Shown: positions 1-7,333 of the stretch, one piece after another | How the letters are laid out: every line of letters begins with the position of its first letter | Numbering within the stretch: the first letter of the stretch is position 1 | Assembly (NCBI GenBank): GCA_036260805.1 | Contig: DATALZ010000084.1 | Location: 62,001-126,000, forward strand | Length of the DNA stretch: 64,000 bases | From: Thermocaproicibacter sp036260805 | Lineage (GTDB): Bacteria > Bacillota > Clostridia > Oscillospirales > Acutalibacteraceae | Direction of reading: 5' to 3' | Position numbers and translations under genes: made by a program | The notes under the pieces: model-generated | Databases searched by the model: none | Told to the model about the DNA's origin: nothing | What the model saw: only the letters and a program-made list of their open reading frames with translations

Positions 1-92
1 GTTTCTTTCAGGCCGAGTGCCTGCTGATAAAATCGGATGCTTTTCTCCAGATTGATTACATTAAAGTTTGTATGCAAAAATCTTGAATTCAT
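1..92 (-). CDS. VOC family protein (glyoxalase-like), N-terminal fragment
   Basis: The gene runs off the left edge of the window, so only the first 30 or so codons are seen. They read MNSRFLHTNFNVINLEKSIR and continue into FYQQALGLKE. This is the usual opening of a vicinal oxygen chelate (VOC) domain: a first beta strand with a metal-ligand His (H7), then the LEKSIRFYQQALGL helix. Lactoylglutathione lyase and related metalloenzymes start this way. The start ATG is preceded on the minus strand by a GGGGA ribosome binding site, and an extended -10 promoter lies about 65 bases upstream. The substrate cannot be told from this fragment. Confidence 0.75.
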   Translation of the reverse strand, partial: MNSRFLHTNFNVINLEKSIRFYQQALGLKE

Positions 93-111
93 AAAAAATC
101 CCCGCTTTTCT

Positions 112-143
112 CCGCCTTGCCCGAAAGTGTACAGACAAGGCGG
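112..143 (-). other. Inverted repeat in the leader of the VOC gene
   Basis: CCGCCTTG at 112-119 is mirrored by CAAGGCGG at 136-143 around a 16-base loop. It sits between the putative -10 box (156-164) and the start codon of the leftmost gene, so it would be part of that gene's leader RNA. It could also end tcdA transcription, but no T-run follows on the minus strand. Function unknown. Confidence 0.4.
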
Positions 144-155
144 CATGATACGTTC

Positions 156-164
156 ATTATAGCA
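156..164 (-). promoter_or_regulatory. Extended -10 promoter for the VOC gene
   Basis: Read on the minus strand, TGCTATAAT is a perfect extended -10 element (TGN plus TATAAT). No convincing -35 hexamer is visible at 17 bases, as is common for extended -10 promoters. It lies in the gap between the end of tcdA and the start of the VOC gene and points at the latter. Confidence 0.5.
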
Positions 165-215
165 TAAACATACCTGAAAAGCGGGAAAATGATGTTGAAT
201 TTTACGGCGCGCAGG

Positions 216-992
216 CTATGCCTGATTGTTCACACCGGTGATATCCTTGATGACTTCGCCGGCAAGAATCATTCCGGCAACCGGCGGTACAAACGATACG
301 CTGCCCGGAATGGCACGCCGCACCGCGCAGATTCGTTTGGTACCCGGCGGGCACACGCAGTGCTCCCGGCATGATGCCTTCTGGCCGCCCTGCGGCGACA
401 TCGGCGGTTCTTTGGAGTACACGACTTTCAGATGGTCAATTCCCCGGGCGCGAAGCTCATGCCGCATAACGCGCGCCAGCGGACAGACGCTGGTTTTGTA
501 AATATCGGCTACCTCAAACTTTGTGGGGTCAAGCTTATTCCCCGCCCCCATGCAGCTGATGACCGGCACATTTGCCCTGTTTGCGCGAACGACCAGTTCC
601 AGCTTGGCGGAAACCGTATCCACTGCGTCTACAATATAAGTGTACTTTGAAAAGTCAAACTCGTCCGCATTTTCGGGAGTGTAAAAACACTGATGCCTTT
701 CCACACGGCAGTTGGGATTAATGTCGAGAATACGCTCGGCCATTGCGTCCACCTTTTGTTTGCCGACGGTGGAATGCAGGGCGATAATCTGCCGGTTGAT
801 GTTCGTCAGGCAGATTTTGTCGTCGTCAAACAGCGCAATGGAACCGACTCCCGCCCTTGCCAGCGCTTCTGCCGTATACGAGCCTACGCCGCCGATGCCA
901 AAGACGGCAACGGCGGCGTTCTGTAGTTTTTCAATTGCATCGCGGCCCATTACAAGCTGCGAACGCGAAAATTCGAAGGGAACAGTCTGCAT
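216..992 (-). CDS. tcdA: tRNA threonylcarbamoyladenosine dehydratase
   Basis: This is a 258-residue ThiF/MoeB/E1-like protein of the TcdA (CsdL/YgdL) subgroup. The subgroup uses ATP to cyclise t6A37 of ANN-decoding tRNAs to ct6A. The nucleotide-binding loop GIGGVGS lies near residues 32-38, followed by the E1-type stretch LFDDDKICLTNINRQ, which supplies the Asp and Arg that contact ATP. The block SCMGAGNK carries the conserved cysteine typical of TcdA. The Cys-rich segment CREHCVCPP near the C-terminus is a family feature. It starts 8 bases after the stop of cysK, so the two are probably cotranscribed. Plain ThiF or MoeB is less likely because no sulfur-carrier gene is nearby. Confidence 0.88.
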   Translation of the reverse strand: MQTVPFEFSRSQLVMGRDAIEKLQNAAVAVFGIGGVGSYTAEALARAGVGSIALFDDDKICLTNINRQIIALHSTVGKQKVDAMAERILDINPNCRVERHQCFYTPENADEFDFSKYTYIVDAVDTVSAKLELVVRANRANVPVISCMGAGNKLDPTKFEVADIYKTSVCPLARVMRHELRARGIDHLKVVYSKEPPMSPQGGQKASCREHCVCPPGTKRICAVRRAIPGSVSFVPPVAGMILAGEVIKDITGVNNQA

Positions 993-1000
993 TGTTTTAA

Positions 1001-1927
1001 TTATACCAGATAGTCCGGCGTTGAAAGATAGCGCATCCCTGTGTCGGGCAAAAGTGCAACAATCAGTTTGCCGGCATTTTCAGGCCTTTCTGCAAGTAAT
1101 TTTGCTGCATGAACCGCTGCTCCGGACGAAATGCCGACCATGAGGCCTTCCGAACGGGCAAGCTCCTTGCCTTCGGTGTAAGCGTCGTCATTTTCAATGG
1201 TTAGAATCTCATCCAGTAACGAAGTATCCAGCGTATCCGGCACAAATCCTGCGCCGATGCCCTGCAGCTTGTGCGGCCCGGGTTTTCCGCCGGAAAGAAC
1301 CGGTGAAGAAGCAGGCTCCACGGCAACTATTTTAACACTTGGATTCTTTTCTTTCAAGTACTGTGCAACGCCGGTTATGGTTCCGCCGGTGCCGACGCCC
1401 GCAATAAAAATATCCACTTTGCCGTCGGTATCCTTCCAGATTTCTGGGCCGGTGGTTTCCTTATGAGCCTTCGGGTTTGCCGGGTTTACAAACTGGCCGG
1501 GAATAAAGGAGTTCGGCGTTGTTTTCGCCAGCTCATCCGCCTTTTCAATTGCGCCCTTCATGCCCTTTGCACCTTCAGTCAGAACGACCTCCGCGCCGTA
1601 AGCTTTGAGAAGATTCCTGCGCTCTACGCTCATTGTTTCCGGCATGGTCAGAACCACGCGGTAACCTTTTGCCGCAGCAACAGCTGCAAGGCCGATTCCG
1701 GTGTTGCCGCTGGTAGGCTCAATAATGACGGCGCCCGGTTTAAGGACTCCCTTTTTCTCCGCATCTTCAATCATGTATTTTCCGATACGGTCCTTTACGC
1801 TTCCCGCCGGATTGAAATACTCCAGTTTTGCGGCAATTGTGGCTTTCAGGTTATGATTCTTCTCATAATTAGAAAGTTCCATCAGCGGCGTTCCGCCGAT
1901 CAGGTCAAGAATACTCTTTGCAATCAT
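1001..1927 (-). CDS. cysK: Cysteine synthase A (O-acetylserine sulfhydrylase)
   Basis: This PLP-dependent enzyme of 308 residues replaces the acetyl group of O-acetylserine with sulfide to make cysteine. Visible motifs are the Schiff-base lysine K45 in NPAGSVKDR, the substrate loop PTSGNTG at residues 71-77, and the glycine-rich phosphate-binding loop GVGTGGTITG. Length is normal for CysK. A GGAGG site precedes the ATG, and a good sigma-A promoter lies at 1992-2021. The divergent neighbour is an Rrf2 regulator. In Bacillus subtilis the Rrf2 protein CymR uses CysK itself as its partner to repress sulfur genes, so this pairing may form the same sensor (inference). Confidence 0.95.
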   Translation of the reverse strand: MIAKSILDLIGGTPLMELSNYEKNHNLKATIAAKLEYFNPAGSVKDRIGKYMIEDAEKKGVLKPGAVIIEPTSGNTGIGLAAVAAAKGYRVVLTMPETMSVERRNLLKAYGAEVVLTEGAKGMKGAIEKADELAKTTPNSFIPGQFVNPANPKAHKETTGPEIWKDTDGKVDIFIAGVGTGGTITGVAQYLKEKNPSVKIVAVEPASSPVLSGGKPGPHKLQGIGAGFVPDTLDTSLLDEILTIENDDAYTEGKELARSEGLMVGISSGAAVHAAKLLAERPENAGKLIVALLPDTGMRYLSTPDYLV

Positions 1928-1991
1928 ACAAAAACCTCCACTCTATTTCATTGAAAATTCATTCCATATAATACCGATATTTTCTATTACT

Positions 1992-2021
1992 ATTATAGTC
2001 TAGGACAAATACGATTGTCAA
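1992..2021 (-). promoter_or_regulatory. cysK promoter with overlapping inverted repeat (candidate Rrf2 operator)
   Basis: On the minus strand TTGACA (2016-2021) and TATAAT (1992-1997) are separated by 18 bases, a near-consensus sigma-A promoter. An inverted repeat, GACAA at 2004-2008 and TTGTC at 2015-2019, covers the spacer and the -35 box. A protein bound there would block RNA polymerase. The divergent Rrf2/CymR-like gene is the obvious candidate repressor, but binding is inferred. Confidence 0.7.
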
Positions 2022-2065
2022 TACTATTTTTATATTTTATATATGTTTTCTATGCTTTAATGTGC

Positions 2066-2094
2066 TTGACTTATCCGCAAAATAAAATTATTAT
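2066..2094 (+). promoter_or_regulatory. Promoter of the Rrf2 regulator gene
   Basis: TTGACT at 2066-2071 and TATTAT at 2089-2094 with a 17-base spacer match a sigma-A promoter. Transcription would start near 2101 and leave a leader of about 115 bases before the start codon. The promoter is divergent from the cysK promoter, about 45 bases away. Confidence 0.6.
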
Positions 2095-2151
2095 TAAACT
2101 GATAGGATTACATGAAAAAAATACTAGAACATGATTCATCAGGCGCGGTTT

Positions 2152-2199
2152 CAGGTGAAAAGCCTGCGAACCCATCGCAGACGGGATGAACCTTCGTTC
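2152..2199 (+). other. Overlapping hairpins in the Rrf2 gene leader
   Basis: Three short stems can be drawn: CAGG (2152-2155) with CCTG (2163-2166), CTGCGA (2164-2169) with TCGCAG (2175-2180), and GAAC (2188-2191) with GTTC (2196-2199). The first two share bases 2164-2166, so they cannot fully form together. The leader does not match T-box, SAM-I, cobalamin or TPP riboswitch signatures that I know. Regulatory meaning is unproven. Confidence 0.35.
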
Positions 2200-2217
2200 T
2201 TTGGGAAGGAGCACAGC

Positions 2218-2664
2218 ATGAGGATCTCATCAAAAGGCCGGTATGGTCTGGCCGCAGCCATCTCGATGGCTCAGAATTACGAAAGCGGAGCCTGCATTAC
2301 GGTGATCAGCCTTTCGGAAAGGCTTGGAATTTCGAAAATATATTTGGAACAGGTGTTCTCCCTGTTAAAGAAAGCCGGGCTCGTCAACTCCATTAAGGGA
2401 GCGCAGGGCGGCTATCGGCTCGCAAATCCGCCGCAGAAAATCAACGCGATGGAGATTCTTACTGCGCTGGAACAGTCGCTCTTTGAAAAAACAGAGGAAT
2501 CTGTTGCCCAAAAAGCAAGCGATATTGAGAACACCATGCAGGATTCGGTCTTTTCGTTAATTGACAAGGCTGTTGAAGATACACTTACCAAAATATCGCT
2601 TTATGATCTTGCCGTAAAAGCGGAAACTTACCGCGAAAACGCAAGCTATATGTTTTATATTTAA
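2218..2664 (+). CDS. Rrf2 family transcriptional regulator (CymR-like)
   Basis: A protein of 148 residues when started at the ATG at 2218, which follows GGAAGGAG and gives the family's typical first residues MRISSKGRYGL. An in-frame ATG at 2131 would add 29 unlikely residues. The winged helix-turn-helix spans about residues 1-80, with recognition region GISKIYLEQVFSLLKKAGLV and wing GAQGGYRLA. The three clustered cysteines that hold the Fe-S cluster in IscR and NsrR are absent; only one Cys is seen (in GACITV). That, with the divergent cysK, favours a CymR-type regulator of cysteine metabolism over an Fe-S sensor. A strong terminator follows. Confidence 0.85.
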   Translation: MRISSKGRYGLAAAISMAQNYESGACITVISLSERLGISKIYLEQVFSLLKKAGLVNSIKGAQGGYRLANPPQKINAMEILTALEQSLFEKTEESVAQKASDIENTMQDSVFSLIDKAVEDTLTKISLYDLAVKAETYRENASYMFYI

Positions 2665-2678
2665 AACGTATAAAAAAA

Positions 2679-2702
2679 TCCCCCGAAAAGGGGGACTTTT
2701 TT
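2679..2702. terminator. Bidirectional intrinsic terminator
   Basis: TCCCCC and GGGGGA form a hairpin with a short A-rich loop (2679-2695). It is flanked by seven A on the left and a run of T on the right, so it can end both the plus-strand Rrf2 gene and the minus-strand AEC transporter that converges on it. Confidence 0.9.
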
Positions 2703-3633
2703 AGTAGAGGCTGCAGGCCCAGTTAGCAAGCACCGGAAACAGCGGCATGGTAACCAGAGAAAAGATGGTGGTAAGCGCCACAGCTTTGGACGCCAGTTCC
2801 ACATCGCCGCCGAACTGAGCGGAAAACATAACCGCGTTTGCCCCGGACGGCGCTGCAGCCAGAATCAATACGGTTGTAAACACACACGGGTCCAAATGAA
2901 ACGGATAAAGAACCGCAAAGCAAAGCGCCGGAACCAGCAGCAGCCGCAGCGCGGCAAGGCAGTATAGCTTTCCGCTTTTGAACAGCTCGCCAAGCCGGAT
3001 GCGTGCGATATAGGTTCCAATTACGATCATCGCCAGCGGTGTGTTCAGATTAGAAAAATTCTGGATTGGGGACAAAATCACATCCGGCAGATGATAAGAG
3101 AAAGCGAACAGCGGCAGCCCCAAAATCATGCCGATCATTCCCGGATTGAACAGGGCCCGTTTTAATTCAAACTTCGAACCCCCGCGCATCATAGAGAGGC
3201 CATGCGTCCAGACAATCAAATTTAAAACCACGTTGAAAACAGACGCATACGTTACGCCCTTGCTCCCAAGTACGGCCTGCGCAAGCGGAAGCCCCATGAA
3301 ACCGCAGTTGGAATAAATGACTGCAAACTGAAGAACCTTTTTGCGTTCCGTTGAATTTTTCCGGAAGACTGACGTTCCAACCGCAATGCTGATGAACATG
3401 GCAGCAAAGGCCGCAACGCCGGCAATCAGGATGCTGCCCATCGTAACCTGGCCGATCGTGCCCTGAAGCGAGGCTACAATTACGGCCGGCGTGACTACAT
3501 AAAAAAGAATGGAGGTCATCTGACGGGCTCCATCCTCGGTAATAATATTCAGTTTGCCGCAAACATATCCGGCGGACGCCATCAGAAACAATCCTAGAAC
3601 TTTTTGAAAAACTGTAAGTGCATAAATCAGCAT
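2701..3633 (-). CDS. AEC family transporter (auxin efflux carrier-like permease)
   Basis: A hydrophobic protein of about 310 residues with roughly ten membrane spans in two halves, as in the AEC/PIN-like family (Mem_trans). Bacterial members export or import organic acids such as malate, and the exact substrate is not visible. The repeated half pattern is seen in SNCGFMGLPLAQAVLGSKG in the middle and AAAPSGANAVMFSAQFGGD near the end, both typical AEC blocks. The ATG at 3633 (MLIYALTVFQ) was chosen; an upstream in-frame TTG at 3654 would add seven residues and is also possible. It stands alone, and its stop touches the bidirectional terminator. Confidence 0.82.
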   Translation of the reverse strand: MLIYALTVFQKVLGLFLMASAGYVCGKLNIITEDGARQMTSILFYVVTPAVIVASLQGTIGQVTMGSILIAGVAAFAAMFISIAVGTSVFRKNSTERKKVLQFAVIYSNCGFMGLPLAQAVLGSKGVTYASVFNVVLNLIVWTHGLSMMRGGSKFELKRALFNPGMIGMILGLPLFAFSYHLPDVILSPIQNFSNLNTPLAMIVIGTYIARIRLGELFKSGKLYCLAALRLLLVPALCFAVLYPFHLDPCVFTTVLILAAAPSGANAVMFSAQFGGDVELASKAVALTTIFSLVTMPLFPVLANWACSLY

Positions 3634-3791
3634 GATTGGGATAACCCTTTCCAATGATCCGCCGCTTTGTTAACGACAGAATAATACTAAAAGTATATGG
3701 CTTTGCAAAGTCTGTGTCAATATAGAACAGTATTTTTGCCATAACGACAAGTATTGGAAACCATAAAAACCAAACGACAGGAGGCAACAGA

Positions 3792-4514
3792 TTGGACGCA
3801 GAAATTATCTATCTGCATCACAGCTCATTTGCAGTCAGAACCGCCAAGCATTTCCTGATTTTTGATTATTACCTCGACGCGCCGCACGGATGCGGACTTT
3901 CCAAAGGCGTAATCAATCCGAGTGAAATTCAAAATGAAGATACAATCGTTTTCGCCTCGCACAGTCACCCGGACCATTTCAGCACGCGCATTTTCAGCTG
4001 GCGCAGGAAAATCCCGAAAATCCGCTATGTTCTGTCCGATGAGATTCGTTCTCACGAACAGGCATTTGCGGCTCATCCGGGGCAAACCATGGATTTGGGA
4101 GATATCGTCGTTCATTCCTTGAAATCGACCGATATCGGCGCTGCCTTTTTGATTAAAACAGACGGCCTGTGCATCTACCATGCCGGCGACCTGAACTGGT
4201 GGAAATGGGACGGTGAAACAAGAGAACAGGACGAAAAAATGGAGCGGAATTATAAAGAGCAGATTGATACGCTGAAAGGTGAGAAGATTGACCTTGCCTT
4301 TCTGCCTTTAGACCCGCGGCAGCAGAAAGACAGCCTGCTGGGATTTGATTATTTTATGCGGACAGCGGGGGCGGAGCGGGCCATTCCAATGCACTCGTTC
4401 GGCCATACGGAGTTCTTTGATCTGCTGAAAACAGACCCGGCAACCGCCGATTACAGAAGCAAAATCCTGTTTTACCGCAGCAGAGGAGACCGGCTGGAAT
4501 ACGCAAAAGCCTGA
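3792..4514 (+). CDS. MBL-fold metallohydrolase (UlaG-like)
   Basis: A 240-residue single-domain metallo-beta-lactamase fold protein. The metal site motif HxHxDH is seen as SHSHPDHF near residues 56-63. A further His/Asp pair is in IYHAGDLN, and a late His is in IPMHSFGHTEFF. The start is TTG at 3792, supported by AGGAGG eight bases upstream; no ATG competes nearby. Such small L-ascorbate lactonase-like or Zn-dependent hydrolases are widespread in Clostridia and most have no known substrate. It is a single gene followed by a strong terminator. Confidence 0.8.
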   Translation: MDAEIIYLHHSSFAVRTAKHFLIFDYYLDAPHGCGLSKGVINPSEIQNEDTIVFASHSHPDHFSTRIFSWRRKIPKIRYVLSDEIRSHEQAFAAHPGQTMDLGDIVVHSLKSTDIGAAFLIKTDGLCIYHAGDLNWWKWDGETREQDEKMERNYKEQIDTLKGEKIDLAFLPLDPRQQKDSLLGFDYFMRTAGAERAIPMHSFGHTEFFDLLKTDPATADYRSKILFYRSRGDRLEYAKA

Positions 4515-4533
4515 AGGAACCTCAGCAAACGAA

Positions 4534-4567
4534 CAGGGCGTGCAAAAACTGCACGCCCTGTTTTTTT
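4534..4567 (+). terminator. Intrinsic terminator of the MBL gene
   Basis: CAGGGCGTGC (4534-4543) pairs perfectly with GCACGCCCTG (4551-4560) over a 7-base loop. Seven T follow directly. Confidence 0.95.
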
Positions 4568-4645
4568 ACTCTGGCCGCTGTACTTATGCGGAACGACACG
4601 CTATTGAAACAATTGAGAACCAGAAATATATCCGCTTTTTACCTT

Positions 4646-4674
4646 TTGATTACTTCTCGGAATACCACTAAAAT
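4646..4674 (+). promoter_or_regulatory. Candidate promoter for ndk
   Basis: TTGATT (4646-4651), a 17-base spacer and TAAAAT (4669-4674) resemble a sigma-A promoter in the AT-rich 280-base gap before ndk. A second TATAAT at 4755-4760 lacks a clear -35 box. Confidence 0.45.
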
Positions 4675-4794
4675 ATTTTTTCTGTCATTTATAATAATAC
4701 AAAATTTAATGCTTAATTTGTATAAAAAATATCAATAATAACAAGTAACAGTCCTATAATGCTGCTTTCTACCACAAAATTTTTGGAGGTTAAT

Positions 4795-5268
4795 ATGCTG
4801 AAAACAACATTTGTGCTTTTAAAGCCGGACGCCATCGAGCGAGAATTGGTACGGGAGATTATTTCATATTTTGCAGACTGCAATATTTTTCCAAAAATAT
4901 TTGACCTGCAAACTGCAACAGCCGAAAAAATCACAGCCCATTACGCAGAGCATATCGAGAGGTTTGGAATTGAATTCGAACAAAAAACAAAAGTTATGTT
5001 TGTCGGCAAAACAGTGATTCCTGTCTTGCTTTCGGGAACCGACAATATCATTCAGGATGTTCGAAAAATTGTCGGTGCTACCGAACCGATGAAAGCGGAA
5101 AAAGGAACCATTCGTGGAGACCTTGGAGCCGGAGACAGCTTTGAAAAAGCAAACTCCGAAAATCGGCTGGTGGCAAACCTGATCCATGCGTCCGACAGCG
5201 AATCCGCTGTAATGCGGGAAACTGAAATCTGGCTGCCGGGGTTCCGTTTTAGCGAAAATTCCGACTGA
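4795..5268 (+). CDS. ndk: Nucleoside diphosphate kinase
   Basis: A 157-residue protein starting at the ATG at 4795, which is preceded by TTTGGAGGTTAAT. It moves the gamma phosphate from ATP to other nucleoside diphosphates through a phospho-histidine. The catalytic His is H131 in NLIHASDSESAV, matching the NDK signature. K10 of LLKPDAIER and the block GATEPMKAEKGTIRGDLG are the other family hallmarks. It is slightly longer than the usual 130-150 residues, with a short extra stretch in the middle. It stands just before fbp, but a 75-base gap and different pathways make an operon uncertain. Confidence 0.93.
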   Translation: MLKTTFVLLKPDAIERELVREIISYFADCNIFPKIFDLQTATAEKITAHYAEHIERFGIEFEQKTKVMFVGKTVIPVLLSGTDNIIQDVRKIVGATEPMKAEKGTIRGDLGAGDSFEKANSENRLVANLIHASDSESAVMRETEIWLPGFRFSENSD

Positions 5269-5343
5269 TAAGAGGAATTATCGGATCGCGGCCGGTCGGC
5301 ACTTTGGAGCATTGACACGCCTTATGCAATTGGGGGTAAAGTT

Positions 5344-7284
5344 ATGATCGACAATCATTATCTGAAACTTCTGGCTAAACAGTACCCTAACGCTCAGGCA
5401 ACCGCTTCTGAAATTATCAATCTCAAGGCTATTATGAGGCTGCCGAAAGGAACCGAATACTTTTTCAGCGACTTGCATGGCGAACACGATGCTTTTTTAT
5501 TTCAGCTTCGAAGTGCCTCCGGAATTGTACGTAAAAAAATAGACGAGCTGTTTGAACAGTCAATTTCCGAGGACGAGCGCACATTGCTGGCAAAGCTGAT
5601 TTATTACCCGGAAACGGAAATTCCTCTGGCGCAAAAGCGTGTGAAGGAATTTGACGACTGGTGCCGCATTGCAATCTATCGGCTTGTCCAGATTTGTAAA
5701 GACGCCGCTTCGAAATACACGCGCTCGAAAGTCCGAAAAAAATTGCCATCCAATTTTGCCTATATTATTGACGAACTGCTGCATGCCGACGGCGGGAAAA
5801 ACAAAGCGCATTACCAAAGCGAAATTATCCGCACAATTGTAGAGACCCGCATGGGTACGGAATTTATTCTGGCACTCTGCAACCTCATTCGTCAGCTTTT
5901 AATCGACCGCCTACATATTATTGGGGATATCTTTGACCGCGGCCCCCATGCCGATAAAATCATGGACATCCTTGCCGACTGCCATGATGTAGATATCCAG
6001 TGGGGAAACCATGATATTTTATGGATGGGAGCGGCCTGCGGCAACCCGGCCTGCATAGCCAACATTATTCGGTCTGGAATCAGCTACAACAACTTTGACC
6101 TTCTGGAAGACGGTTACGGCATCAATCTGCGCCCGCTCGCCGTTTTTGCGGAAAACGTATACGGCAGTGACCCCTGTGAGCGCTTTCAGCCGCATCTTCT
6201 GGACAAAAATCAATATGACCCGGTGGACACTGCTCTCGCTGCAAAAATGCACAAGGCGATTGCAGTCATACAGTTTAAAGCCGAGGCGAAACTGATTCGG
6301 AAGCATCCGGAATATGAAATGAATCACCGAATTCTGCTTGATAAAATCGACTTTGAAAAAGGCCTCGTTACAGCAGATGAAAAAACTTACCCGATGCTGG
6401 ACATGTTCTTCCCCACAGTTGACCCGAACGATCCTCTCAAAATGACAAAAGAAGAAGAAGAACTTCTCAAGACAATTACCTATTCGTTTCTGCACAGTGA
6501 GCGCCTGCATAAGCATATCCGCTACCTGTACTCCCATGGCAGAATGTATTTGCGTTCCAATTCGAATCTGCTGTACCACGGGTGTATTCCCATGGCGGAA
6601 AACGGCAGCTTTGATCCGGTTAAAGTCGGCGGCAAGCTTCTTTCCGGCAAAGATTATTTGAAATACCTGGACGGCGTGGCGCGAAGCGCCTACTTTGCGC
6701 CGGAGTATTCCAAAGAGCATGAAAGCGCATCCGACATGATGTGGTACTTGTGGTGCGGAGAAAAATCACCGCTGTTTGGGAAAAGCAAGATGGCGGCATT
6801 TGAACGTTATTTTATTGGAGATTCATCCGCACACGCCGAAATTATGAACCCTTACTATTCTCTTATCGAGCATCGTGAGACCTGTGAGAGGATTCTGCGG
6901 GAATTTGGCCTTGACCCCGGCTGTTCCCACATTCTGAACGGACATGTCCCCGTGCGGCTGAAACAGGGCGAAAGCCCGGTAAAAGGCGAAGGGCTTCTGT
7001 TTATGATCGACGGTGGAATCTCAAAGGCATACCAGAAACAGACAGGCATCGGCGGGTATACTTTTATCGATAACTCAAACTATCTCGCGCTTGCGGAACA
7101 TAAACCGCTGAAGCCGGGCAGTCTGTTTGGTGAAGATACGCCAAAGGTAATGGTAATTCAGTCGATTACCAAACGGGTTACCGTTGCCGACACGGACACG
7201 GGGCTTGATTTGAAACGGCATATTGAAGAACTGACCGCCCTGCTGAGATCTTACCGCAGCGGGGCGATTCAGGAAACGGAATAG
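5344..7284 (+). CDS. fbp: Fructose-1,6-bisphosphatase, class III
   Basis: A 646-residue protein that hydrolyses fructose 1,6-bisphosphate to fructose 6-phosphate in gluconeogenesis. Class III enzymes of Firmicutes are about 640-670 residues and belong to the metallophosphatase fold. The metal-binding motifs are seen in order: FSDLHGEHDAF (residues 41-51), GDIFDRGPHADKIMD (about 195-209), WGNHDILWMG (about 221-230) and NGHVPV in the C-terminal part. The start follows a GGGGG ribosome binding site. It is unrelated in sequence to class I or II enzymes. Confidence 0.95.
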   Translation: MIDNHYLKLLAKQYPNAQATASEIINLKAIMRLPKGTEYFFSDLHGEHDAFLFQLRSASGIVRKKIDELFEQSISEDERTLLAKLIYYPETEIPLAQKRVKEFDDWCRIAIYRLVQICKDAASKYTRSKVRKKLPSNFAYIIDELLHADGGKNKAHYQSEIIRTIVETRMGTEFILALCNLIRQLLIDRLHIIGDIFDRGPHADKIMDILADCHDVDIQWGNHDILWMGAACGNPACIANIIRSGISYNNFDLLEDGYGINLRPLAVFAENVYGSDPCERFQPHLLDKNQYDPVDTALAAKMHKAIAVIQFKAEAKLIRKHPEYEMNHRILLDKIDFEKGLVTADEKTYPMLDMFFPTVDPNDPLKMTKEEEELLKTITYSFLHSERLHKHIRYLYSHGRMYLRSNSNLLYHGCIPMAENGSFDPVKVGGKLLSGKDYLKYLDGVARSAYFAPEYSKEHESASDMMWYLWCGEKSPLFGKSKMAAFERYFIGDSSAHAEIMNPYYSLIEHRETCERILREFGLDPGCSHILNGHVPVRLKQGESPVKGEGLLFMIDGGISKAYQKQTGIGGYTFIDNSNYLALAEHKPLKPGSLFGEDTPKVMVIQSITKRVTVADTDTGLDLKRHIEELTALLRSYRSGAIQETE

Positions 7285-7333
7285 CAGGACGAAACCCAGC
7301 AGCTAACGCTTTAAAAAGGAGGCGGATTACGAA

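Noticed and set aside
2101..2217. Known riboswitch (SAM-I, T-box, TPP, cobalamin) in the Rrf2 gene leader
   Set aside because: Short hairpins are present but none of the conserved core sequences of these classes.
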